A stretch of 64,000 bases of DNA, taken from Chondrosia reniformis. Its lineage: Eukaryota; Porifera; Demospongiae; Chondrillida; Chondrillidae. This document shows, one piece after another, positions 39,001 to 49,730 of this stretch. Numbering within the stretch: position 1 is the stretch's first letter; each line of letters begins with the position of its first letter. Under the pieces are notes generated by a model that made no database searches, was not told the DNA's origin, and saw only the letters and a list, made by a program, of their open reading frames with translations. The stretch lies in the NCBI GenBank assembly GCA_947172415.1, contig OX359201.1:3100001-3164000 (forward strand). Reading direction: 5' to 3'. Both the position numbers and the translations under genes were made by a program.

Positions 39001-42000
39001 CTCTAGTGGTATGTACCAGATGCATGTACTATTTATATGGACCAGTTATATGTGAATATACTAGTTATATGTAGTAGTTGGTGTCTACTAGTTTTATGTT
39101 ATGGTTGTATGTACTAGTTGTGTGTACTAGTTGTGTGTACCACTTAAATGTACTAGTTGTATGAACTAGGTATATGTACTTGTTATTAGTTCCATGTACT
39201 AGTTGTGGGCACTAATTTGATGTACTAGTTGTATTTACTAGTTGTATGTACTAATTATATGTACTAGTTGTAGGTTCTGGTATTAGCAAAACTTGTTACT
39301 AAGTAGGTACTATTTGTATGTACAAATACTAGTTATATGTACTAGTTGTAGGTTCTGGTATTAGCAAAACTAGTTACTAAGTAGGTACTATTTGTATGTA
39401 CAAGTACTAGTTATATTAACTAGTTATAGGTACTGGATATATGTACTATTTGAATGTAATAGTTATATGTACTAATTGCTTATTATAATTCTATATAATA
39501 GTTGTATGTACTAGTTATATACTAGTTGTATGAACTAGTTGTATGTAGTAGTTGTTTTAACTAGTGGCGTGTACTTGTACTGGTAATATTTACTAACTGT
39601 AGGCACTAGTTGTTTGTACTAGTTGTACATACTAGGACTAGTTATATTTACCAGTTGTAGGTTATAGTTGGATGTACTAGTTGAATGCAATAGTTGTATG
39701 TACTAATTATATGTACTAGTTGAATGTACTAGTTGTATGAACTAGTTATGCACTAGTTGTGTGTACAAGTTGCATGTAATAACTGTATGTATTAGTTATA
39801 TACTAGTTGTATGTACTAGTTCTAATAACTGGTTGTAAGTACTAGGTGTATGTACTAATTGTATGTAGTAGTTGTATGTAGTAGTTGTACTTCTAGTTGT
39901 ATGAACAAGTTGTATGTACTAGTACTAATTATGTTCAGTAGTTGAATTAGTTGGAGGTCTAGTTTGATGTACTAGTTGTATGTACTGTTTATATGTACCA
40001 GTTATATGTGAATGTTCTAGTCATAAGTACTAATTGTAAGTACAAATTGTAAGAACTAGTTTTTACTACTAATTGTATGTGCAAGTAGTATGAACTAGTT
40101 GTATATACTAGTTGTTTGTACTAGTTGTACGTACTGGTTGTATGTACTAGTTGTATGTACTAGTTGTATTTACTACTTGTAAGTCCTAAGTGAATGTACT
40201 ACTTGTATGTACTAGTAGTATGTACTAGTAGTATGTACTAGTTGTATGTACTAGGTGTATGTACTAGTTATGTGTACTAGTTGTAGGCCATAATACTAGT
40301 AATACTAGATAATAAGTAGGTATTAGTTGAATGTACAAGTACTAGTTATATTAAATATTTGTAGGTACTACTTATATGTACTTGTCAAATGTAATAGTTG
40401 CATGTACTAATTGTATATAATAGTTGTATGTACCATTTGTATGTACTAGTTATGTACTAGGTGTATGTAATAGTAGTATGTTCTAGTAGGATTAACTAGT
40501 GGAATGTACTAGTACTGGTAATATATACTAACTGTAGGCACTAGTTGTGTGTACTAGTTGAATGTAATAGTTGTATGAACTAGTTGTATGTAGTAGTACA
40601 AGTTATATTTACTACTTGTAGGTATTAGTTGTATGTCCTAGAGTATGTAGTAGTTGTATGTTTAATTGTATGAACTAGTTTTATGTACTAGTTGTATGTT
40701 CTAGTTATATACTAATGTATGTACTAGTTGTATATATGTACTAGTTGTACGTACTAGCACTGGTTATATTTACTATTTTGTAGGTATTAGTTGTATGTAC
40801 TAGTTGTATGTAGTAGTTGTATGGTTTAATTGTATGAACTAGTTTTATGTACTAGTTGTATGTACTAGTTATATACTAGTTGTATGTACTAGTTGTGTGT
40901 ACTAGTTGTATGTACTAATAGTTTGTACTAGTTAATTACTAGTTATATGTATAGTTTTATGTACTATTTCTGTGTACTAGTTGTATGTACTACTTGTATA
41001 TACTACTCGTATGTATTAGTTGTATATACTAGTATATGTACTACTTGTAGATTTTACTACTAGTTATACTAGGTACTAGGTAGGTGCTAGTTGTATCTAC
41101 TAGCACTAGTTATGTTTACAAGTTGTACGTACTAGGTGCATGTACTTGTTGAATGTTATAGTTGTATGCACTAATTGTATGTACTAGTTGTATGTACTAG
41201 TTGTGTGTAATTGTTGTATGTACTAGTTCTATGTACAAGTACTAGCTATATTAACTTGTTGTAGGTACTAGTTTTATGTACCAGTTGTAATACTAGTTGT
41301 ATGTTCTAGTTTTATGCACTATATAGTTGTATCTACTAGTTGTATTTACTAATTGTATGTAGTAGTTTTATGTACTACTTGTAAGAAATAGTTGTATGTA
41401 TATATTAGTTGTAGGTGCTAATTGTATATCCTAGTTGTATGTACTAGTTTTATGTACTAGTACTAGTTATATTTACTAGTTGTAAGTATATACTAGTCGT
41501 ACGTACTCAATTGTTTGTAGTAGTTGTATGCACTAATTGCATGGACTAGTTTTATGTACTAGTTGTGTGTAATTGTTGTATGTACTAGTCCTATGCACTG
41601 GTTGTATGTAAAAGTACTAGTTATATTAACTAGTTGTAGGTACTAGTTATATGTACTAGTTGAATGTAATAGTTTCCTGTACTAATTGTATATAATAGTT
41701 GTATGTACCAGTTGTATGCACTAGTTATGCAGTAGTTGTGTGTACTAGTTGTATGTACTAGTAGGAATAACTAGAGGTATGTACTAGTACCAGTAATATT
41801 TACTAACTGTAGGCACTAGTTGTATGTACTAGTTGTACATACTAGCACTGGTTATATTTACTAGTTGTAGGTACTAGTTGTATGATATAGTTGAATGTAA
41901 TAGTTGTATGAACTAGTTGTATGTAGTAGTTGTATGTTCTAACTTAATGAACTAGTTTTATGTACTAGTTGTATGTACTAGTTATATACTAGTTGCAGGT

Positions 42001-42908
42001 ATTACTTGTATGTACTAATTGTATGTACTAGTTGTGTGTACTAGTGGTATGTAATAACTGTTTGTATTAGTTATGTACTAGTTGCAGGTACTTGTTCTAA
42101 TAACTTGTTGTTTGTACTAGTACTGGTAATATTTACTAGTTGTAGGTACTAGTTTTATGCACTAGTTGTATGTACTAGTACATGGTATATTTACTAATTA
42201 TAGGTATTAGTTTTATGTAGTATTTCTGTGTACTAGTTGTATGTACTAGTTTCATGTACTACTTGTATGTACTAGTTTTATGGACTAATTGTATGTACTA
42301 ATTGTATGTACTATTTATAGGTGCCAGTTTTATGTGTATGTACTAGTTATATGTAGTAGTTGGGTACTAGTTATAGGTACTAGTTGTAAGTTCTAGTACT
42401 AGTAAAACTAGGTACTAAGTAGGTACTAGTTATATGTACTAATTGCTTATACTAGTTGTATGTGCTAGTTGCGTACCAGTTGTATGTACAAGTTGTATGT
42501 GCTAGTTGGATGAACTAATTGTATGTACTAGTACAAGTTATATTTAATAGTTATATATACTAGTTGTATGCACTAGTACCAGTTATATATATTAGTTATA
42601 TTTACTAGTTATATTTACTAGTTGTTTGTACTGGTTGTTTGTACTAGTTGTATGCACTAGTTGTATGTATTAGATGTATGTACTTTTTATGTATTAGGTA
42701 TAGTAGTTATTTGTACTAGTTATATGTACTAGTTGTATGTAACAGTTATATGTGCTAGAAACTAGTTGTATGTACTAGTTGTATGTACTAGTTGTGCGTA
42801 CTAGTTGTGTCTACTATTTGTATTTATGTACTAGTTCTATGTATTAGTTGTATTTACTAGTTGTATGTACTAGTTTTATGTGCTATACTAGTTATATTTA
42901 CTAGTTGT
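36063..42908 (+). repeat. Satellite A array, block 3c
   Basis: 13-bp monomer array. Positions 36,063-40,150 repeat 21,960-26,400 with about 0.24 kb missing near 36,800, and 40,165-40,870 repeats 27,610-28,320. The rest (40,870-42,900) is a less clearly duplicated A array. No gene seen. Confidence 0.92.
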
Positions 42909-43270
42909 TGGGGCGCCAGAGGCGCCCCTATATTGTTTTCAGAAATTATGTTAACGTATGGCTTCCTGTTCGTAGTCTTGTATATATATATATATCTGTC
43001 AAAAAATGGCGGACGTTCGGCTAGCTTTCGTTTTCTAGCTTAAAATTAGCTTTCTCTTCCTTAGCGTAGAACAGTGAACGAACGAAATGGACTTAAAAAC
43101 CACCCTTACTAATACTATGTAACGTAAAGCTTGCGTAAAAACGTTTTCTACGAGATATGGCCTTGAAAAATTGACGGCCAACAAGAGTCGATCGAAAATC
43201 GGTTAACCGGATATCTATGAGAAGCAGCCAAGTAGTTCGAGTTAACTTAGGGGCGCCTCGAACTCCTTGT
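42909..43270. mobile_element. 0.36-kb element with palindromic GC-rich ends
   Basis: Non-satellite insert in satellite A. The left end holds a perfect palindrome GGGGCGCC-AGA-GGCGCCCC (42,910-42,928). GAGGCGCCCCTA (42,919-42,930) is inverted perfectly at 43,248-43,259. The right end also folds on itself: AGTTCGAG (43,234-43,241) pairs with CTCGAACT (43,257-43,264). The AAGTAGTTCGAGTT word is shared with the linker hairpins at 8,751 and 32,200. The interior has a TATATATA run and AAAAATGGCGGACG but no usable frame; the 60-codon frame at 42,861-43,043 crosses the satellite boundary and is spurious. Ends are estimated to within a few bases. Family unknown. Confidence 0.6.
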
Positions 43271-43569
43271 TTTTACTAGTTGTATGTACTAGTACTAGTT
43301 ATATTTACCTGTTGTAAGTATATACTAGTTGTGTGTACTCAATTGTATGTAGTGGTTGTGTGTACAATTGTATGTATTGGTTTTATGTACTAGTTGTGTG
43401 TAATTGTTGTATGTACTAGTTATATTTACTAGTTGTATTTACTAAACGTATTTAGTAGTTGTATATATGTTCCAGTTGTATGTACCACTTGTGTGTACTA
43501 TATAGTTATATGTAGTAGTTGTATGTACTAGTTGTATGTACTAGTTGTATGTACTAGTTGTATGTACAA
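43271..43569 (+). repeat. Satellite A array, block 3d
   Basis: About 300 bp of 13-bp monomers ending in four near-perfect TAGTTGTATGTAC units. No gene seen. Confidence 0.9.
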
Positions 43570-43869
43570 ACCATTAGAAACGATTAGCACACATGATTTC
43601 AGAAAAGAAGAGGCAACCATACGCAACTAGAATTTACTGGATTAGATATATGCTCAATTTCTTACTATTGTGATCTGCCGCGACATGCCTAAGAGGATCC
43701 AGACACTAATCCAAAAAGCTAAGTGTACCAAATTTTATCGAGCTAACAAATTCTGAGGCTAGAATCTGACATTGTTTTTATATATACATAAACTTATCCA
43801 ACTATAAATCTATTATCTATATATAGTCATATTTTTGTACAATTATCTTATTATAATAAAATGGTTAAC
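43570..43869. other. 300-bp island of non-repeat sequence
   Basis: AT-rich sequence that resembles nothing else in the window. It abuts satellite A on the left and the pogo-type element on the right; satellite A resumes after that element. A short inverted pair AAACCATT / AATGGTT lies near its two ends, which could mark another small insertion, but this is weak. No frame of note. Confidence 0.5.
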
Positions 43870-44185
43870 TACAGTGGAACCTCCTATAACGGACTGCCTG
43901 AATAGCGGAAACCTCTCTACTACAGACATTTTTCTGTGGCCCGAATAGTTGTCATAGGATTCCATACTTACGTAACCTCCGAATAACGAAATCTCTATAT
44001 CCCGTATAACGAACGCTAAAGAAATGATATAGCCCCAATAAAACCTCTATGAAACGGAAAAGATGTAAAATCGTATTAAAATGAATTATATAAAGATAGA
44101 TCGCACGACTCCGCGCTAACTCGGCGTCAAAGTGCCCACTAGTTAACATCCTTCCTGTGACGATCTAGACTCATTTAGTGCCGCG

Positions 44186-44270
44186 GCCGTCTAGCCTTGT
44201 GGACCACACCCCTGAAAGGTTCGAAGAACTGCCAGGGGTCTGGTTCACGTTCACAAGACTAGACGCCGTC
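44186..44270. repeat. Internal long hairpin of the pogo-type element
   Basis: GTCTAGCCTTGTGGAC (44,189-44,204) pairs with GTTCACAAGACTAGAC (ending 44,264) apart from two mismatches. An inner pair ACCCCTG / CAGGGGT is separated by a GGTTCGAA-containing loop. The GGTTCGAA word recalls a tRNA T-arm, but the fold is a simple nested stem, not a cloverleaf. Confidence 0.6.
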
Positions 44271-44436
44271 ATGCCTCCTTTTTCAATTTGGCATTACTGG
44301 GACGCGAACGAAACTAGCTATTGGATGTAGTTACCACTTTTTGTATTAACAGTAGTAAAAGTCAAACAAGTTTGGACACTATTTTTTGGCAGGATCTAAC
44401 CTTCTATGGTATCTTGTTTTCTTTAGCATAACACTA

Positions 44437-45155
44437 TCAGAGAGTACGGTAGTACTCTCTATGTAGGGATGGTACGGGTTGTTTCGTTTTCCCCACACAT
44501 TGGTATAGGAGCAAAATTCCGAATTAGGCTGAAAATCGCCGAAACGAGACTATGTAGAGTTAAATATAGAACAGCCATTGTATAAATTGGCCTTGAAAGC
44601 AAGCGACCGTGTATCGTTGGCAAATGAACCAACTTTGAAATCTCCCATTTTCGTTTTCTTCTTCTTCATCTTCTTCTTCTTCTTCATCTTCTTCGCCCGC
44701 TGTAACTAAAAAACGAAATAAGCCTTCGGACTACTTCTTAATCGAAATTACTCTAAATTTTCCGAGCTGTATTCTTTTGTAGAAGCGCGAGCGATAACGC
44801 TATTATTGAGTATGACAGTTTTCATGGCTCCAGAGTCAAGACTTCAATAAAATCGCCATTTTAATGACGTCATAATCAGTCGAAGATTGCGAAACCAAAG
44901 TGGTTTAAAATACAACGAATTCCTAGCTTATGCTCCATAAAAAGTACAGAAACTAGAGAACAATAAAAATTTTCTACAAAAATAGTGAAGATGTAGGGAT
45001 GGCACAAAAAGCATAGAAACAAGAAAGGGATGTTACACAGTGAAGCATTAGCTATGCATGAATCCTACAAGCAAGGGTGTTGTATGATTCATGCATATAT
45101 AGCTAATGCTTCCCTACATCTTCACTATTTTTGTAGAAAATTTTTATTGTTCTCT
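44437..45155 (+). mobile_element. Hairpin-ended non-autonomous element, copy 3, nested in pogo relic
   Basis: Same element as copies 1 and 2, with left end TCAGAGAGTACGGTAGTACT, a TTC tract at about 44,655-44,693 and a terminal hairpin. The right arm of the hairpin has lost about 43 bp between GCTAATGCTTC and CCTACATC, so the palindrome is now asymmetric. The flanks read CACTA before TCAG and, after TTCTCT, AGTATAC. If the end is taken as CTAG (45,157), the termini become A|TC...CTAG|T, the canonical Helitron form. It must have inserted after the pogo-type element. Confidence 0.78.
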
Positions 45156-45364
45156 AGTATACTATATTATTGTAGTAACTGTTACAATAGTTTTGGTTTA
45201 TCATTATAGCCTTTATAAACTGTCATTTTGGTTTAGTGTTAATCATATATATTCATATTTATATATTCATTGACTTCAATGAAAACCTCTGAATAGTGGA
45301 AACCTCTGTATAACATCCTTTCTTTCAGTTCCCAAAGTGTCCGTTGTAGAGAGGTTCCACTGTA

Positions 45365-45490
45365 GTTGTATGTACTAGTTGTATGTACTAGTTGTAGTAC
45401 TAGTTGTAGTACTAGTTGCATGTATATACTAGTTGTATGTACTACTTGTATATACTACTTGTATGTACTAGTTGTATGTAGTAGTTGTGT
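45365..45490 (+). repeat. Satellite A array, last fragment
   Basis: About 125 bp of 13-bp monomers, some shortened to TAGTTGTAGTAC, between the pogo-type element and the start of satellite B. This is the final satellite A in the window. Confidence 0.9.
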
Positions 45491-48400
45491 GTTGTATATA
45501 GCCGAACCTGCATTTAAGGGTCCCCGAAGCTTTACAACCTATTTCCAAGTAAAATGTCCGCCAATCTCGAAACTTTGGGCTATGAAGCGTACAGAAGACC
45601 TTGCCAATGGTAAAAATGGCCGCGGAACCCGATTAAAGGGTCCCCGAAGCTCTACGACCTATCTCCTAATTAAAAATGGCCGCTAATTTCGAAAATATGG
45701 GCTATAAAGCCGTACCGAAAACCGTTCCTAGGATAAAAATGGCCGCGGAACCCGATTAAAGGGTCCCCGAAGCTGTACGACCCCTCTCCGAGTTAAAAAT
45801 GGCCGCCGATTTTGAAAATATGGACTATGGAGCCATACTGAAGACCGTTCCTTGGATAAAAATGGCCGCCGAAGCCGATTGAAGGGTCCAAGAAGCTTTA
45901 CGACCTATCTCCTAATTAAAAATGGCCGCCAATTTTGAAAATATGGTATATGAAGCCGTACCGACGACCGTTCCTAGGATAAAAATGGCCGCCAAACCCG
46001 ATTTTAAAGGGTCCCCGAAGGTCTACGACCTATCCCGAGTTAAAAATGGCCGCTGATTTCGAAAATATGGGCTATGGAGCCGTACCAAAGACCATTCCTA
46101 GGATAAAAATGGCCGCCAAACTCGATTTAAGGGTCGCCAAAGCTCTACGACCTAGCTCCGTGTTAAAAATTGCCGCCGATTTTGAAAATATGAGTTATGA
46201 AGCCGTACCGAAGACCTTTTGTAGGATAAAAATGGGCGCCGAACTCGATTAAAGGGACCCCGAATGTCTACGACCTATGAAGCCCTACTGAAGACAGTTT
46301 CTAGGATAAAAATGGCCTCTGAATCCGAATAAAGGGTCCCCGAAGCAGTACGACCTATCCCCTAGTTAAAAATGGCCGCCGATTTCGAAAATATGGGCTA
46401 TGGAGCCGTACCGAAGACCATTCCTAGGAAAAAAATGGCCTCCGAACCTGATTAAATGGTCCCTGAAGCTCTACGACCTATATCTGAGTTAAAAATGGCT
46501 GCCGATTTCGAAAATATGGTCTATGAAGCCGTATAGAAGACCGTTGCTAGGGTAAAATGGCCGCCAAACTCGATTTAACGGTCACCAAAGCTCTACGACC
46601 TAGCTCCGTGTTAAAAAGTGCCGCCGATTTCGAAAATATGAGTTATGAAGCCGTACCGAAGACATTTTGTAGAATAAAAATGGCCTCCGAATCCGAATAA
46701 AGGGTCCCCGAAGCTGTACGACCTATCCCGAGTGAAAAATGGCTCCTGATTTCGAAAATATAGGCTATGAAGTGATATCGAAGACCGTTTCTGGAATAAA
46801 AATGGCCGCCGATTCCGATTAAATAGTCCCTGAAATTCTACAACCTATCCCCGAGTCAAAAATGGCCGCAGATTTCGAAAATATGGGCTATGAAGTCGTA
46901 CCGTTCCTAGGATAAAAATGGCCACTGAACCCGATTTTAAAGGGTCCCCGAAGGGCTACAACCTATCCCGATTTAAAAATGGCCGCTGATTTCGAAAATA
47001 TAGGCTATGAAGTCGTACCGACGACCGTTTCTGGAATAAAAATTGCCGCCGATTCCGATTAAATGGTCCCTGAAACTCTACAACCTATCCCGAGTTAAAA
47101 ATGGCCGCAGATTTCGAAAATATGGGCTATGAAGTCGTACCGAAGACCATTTCTAGGATAAAATGGCCGCTGAATCGGATTATTGGGTCCCCGAATCTTT
47201 ACGGCCTAAACCCGAGTTAAGAATGGCCGGCGATTTCGAAAATATGGGCTATGAAGCCGTACTGAAGACCGTTTCTAGGATAAAAATGGCTGCCGAATCC
47301 GATTAAATGGTCCCAGAAGCTCTACGATTTATCTCGGTGTTAAAAATGGTTGCCGATTTCGAAAATATGGGGTATTAAGCCGTACTGAAGACCGTTTCCA
47401 GGATTAAAATGGCCATCGAATCCAATTAACGGGTTCCCGAAGCTCTATGATCTATCTCAGAGTCGAAAAAGGCCGTCGATTTCGAAAATGTGGGCTATGA
47501 AGCCGTAACGAAGACAGTTTCTAGGATAAAAATGGCCGCCGAATCCCATTAAAGGGTCCACGAAGCTCTACGACCTATCACCGAGTTAAAAATGGCCATG
47601 AAGCCGTAACGAAGACCGTTCCTAGGATAAAAATGGCCACTGAATCTGAATAAATGGTCCCCGAAGCTCTACAACCTATCCCCGAGTAAAAAATGGCCGC
47701 CGATTTTGAAAATATGCGCTATTCAGCCTGACCGAAGACAGTTTCTAGGATAAAAATGGCTGCCGAATCCGATTAAAGGGACCCCGAATCTCTACGACCT
47801 ATCCTCGAGTCGAAAATAGCCGCCAATTTCGAAAATATGGGCTATGAAGCCGTAACGAAGACCTTTTCATGGATTAAAATGGCCGCCTAATCCGAATAAA
47901 GGGTCCCTGAAGCTCTATGACCTATCACCGAGTTAAAAATAGCCGCCGATTTCGAAAATATGGGCTATGAAACTGTACTGAAGACTGTTTCCAGGATAAA
48001 AATGGCCGCCGAATCGAAATGAAGGGTCCCCGAAGCTCTACGAACTATCACCGAGTTAAAAATGGCTGCCGATTTCGAAAATATGGGCTATGAAGCCGTC
48101 CCGAAGATAGTTTCCAGGATAAAAATGGCTGCCAAATCCGATTAAAGGGTCCCCGAAGCTCTACGACCTATCCCCAAGTTTAAAATGGCCCCCGATTTTG
48201 AAAATATGGGCTATGAAGCCGTAACAAAGACAGTTTCTAGGATAAAAATGGCCGCTGAATCCGATTAAAGGGTCCCCGAAGCTCTACGACCTATCCCCGA
48301 GTTAAAAATGGCCGCAAATTTCGAAAATATGGGCTATGAAGCCGTAACGAAGACCGTTTTTAGGATAAAAACGGTCGCCGAATCTGAATAAATGGTCCCC

Positions 48401-48599
48401 GAAGCTCTACGACCTATCCCCGAGTTAAAAATGGCCGCCAATTTCGAAAATATGGGGTATGAATCCGTAAAGAAGACCTTTCTAGGATTAAAATGGCCGC
48501 CGAATCCGATTAACGGGTTCCCTAAGCTCTACGACCTCCTTCCGAGTTAAAAATGGTCGCCGATTTTGAATATATGGGCTATGAAGCCGTACCGAAGAC

Positions 48600-49730
48600 C
48601 TTTTCCAGGATAAAAATGGCCGCCGAATCCGAATAAAGTGTCCCCGAAGCTATACGACTATTACCCGTGTTAAAAATGACCGCCTATTGTGAAAATATGG
48701 GCTATGAAGCCGTACTGAAGACCGTTTCTAGGTTAAAAATGGCAGCAGAATCTGAATAATGGGTCCCCAAAGCTCAACGAACTATCACTGAGTTAAAATG
48801 GCTGCCGGTTTTGAAAATATGGGCTATGAAGCCGTAACAAAGACCGTTTCAAGGATAAAAATGGTCGCCGAATCCGAATAAACGGACCCCGAAGCTCTAC
48901 GACCTATCCTCGAGTGGAAAATGGCCGCCAATTTCGAAAATATGGGGTATGAAGCCGTAACGAAGACCTTTTCATGGATTAAAATGGCCGCCTAATCCGA
49001 ATAAAGGGTCCCTGAAGCTCTATGACCTATCACCGAGTTAAAAATAGCCGCCGATTTCGAAAATATGGGCTATGAAACTGTACCGAAGACCGTTTCCAGG
49101 ATAAAAATGGCCGCTGAATCCGAATAAAGTGTCCCCGAAGCTATACGACTAATACCCGTGTTAAAAATGACCGCCTATTGTGAAAATATGGGCTATGAAG
49201 CCGTACTGAAGACCGTTTCTAGGTTAAAAATGGCAGCAGAATCTGAATAATGGGTCCCCAAAGCTCAACGAACTATCACTGAGTTAAAATGGCTGCCGGT
49301 TTTGAAAATATGGGCTATGAAGCCGTAACAAAGACCGTTTCAAGGATAAAAATGGTCGCCGAATCCGAATAAACGGACCCCGAAGCTCTACGACCTATCC
49401 TCGAGTGGAAAATGGCCGCCAATTTCGAAAATATGGGGTATGAAGCCGTAACGAAGACCTTTTCATGGATTAAAATGGCCGCCTAATCCGAATAAAGGGT
49501 CCCTGAAGCTCTATGACCTATCACCGAGTTAAAAATAGCCGCCGATTTCGAAAATATGGGCTATGAAACTGTACCGAAGACCGTTTCCAGGATAAAAATG
49601 GCCGCTGAATCCGAATAAAGTGTCCCCGAAGCTATACGACTAATACCCGTGTTAAAAATGACCGCCTATTTTGAAAATATGGGCTATGAAGCCGTACCGA
49701 AGACCGTTTCTAGGTTAAAAATGGCAGCAG
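48600..49730 (+). repeat. 491-bp higher-order repeat within satellite B
   Basis: A four-unit block is repeated about 2.3 times: CGCCTATTGTGAAAA at 48,681 and 49,172, and CGCCTATTTTGAAAA at 49,663, giving offsets of 491 bp (4 x 123 minus 1). Shared private variants include GGCAGCAGAATCTGAATAAT, TCGAGTGGAAAATGG and TTTTCATGGATTAAAATGG. Confidence 0.85.

Larger units (their letters stand above)
43872..45362. mobile_element. Pogo/Tigger-type DNA transposon relic (MITE-like), hosts a nested element
   Basis: Both ends start CAGTGGAACCTC in inverted orientation (43,872 onward and ending 45,362). The similarity continues as CTATAACGGAC and, at the other end, CTCTACAACGGACAC. TA flanks lie at 43,870-43,871 and 45,363-45,364. 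Subterminal GAATAG(C/T)GGAAACCTCT words recur near both ends. CAGTGGAACCTC termini with a TA duplication are the hallmark of the pogo/Tigger branch of Tc1/mariner elements. Without the nested hairpin element (44,437-45,155) the relic is about 770 bp, too short for a transposase, and no such frame is visible. The 65-codon frame at 43,952-44,149 and the 60-codon frame at 45,239-45,421 are not credible genes. Confidence 0.85.

Noticed and set aside
42861..43043. 60-codon frame crossing satellite A into the palindromic element
   Set aside because: Starts in 13-bp satellite and runs through a TATATA tract; chance frame.
43952..44149. 65-codon minus-strand frame in the pogo-type relic, and frames at 45,239-45,421 and 45,366-45,686
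   Set aside because: The first shows no transposase motifs; the other two cross boundaries between transposon end, satellite A and satellite B.
44186..44270. Possible tRNA because of GGTTCGAA
   Set aside because: No acceptor, D or anticodon arm could be folded; the sequence is a simple nested hairpin.
46046..46252. 68-codon frame in satellite B starting MAADFENMGYGAV
   Set aside because: Two in-phase readings of the 123-bp unit where the regular TAA has mutated. Neighbouring units break the frame by 1-bp indels.
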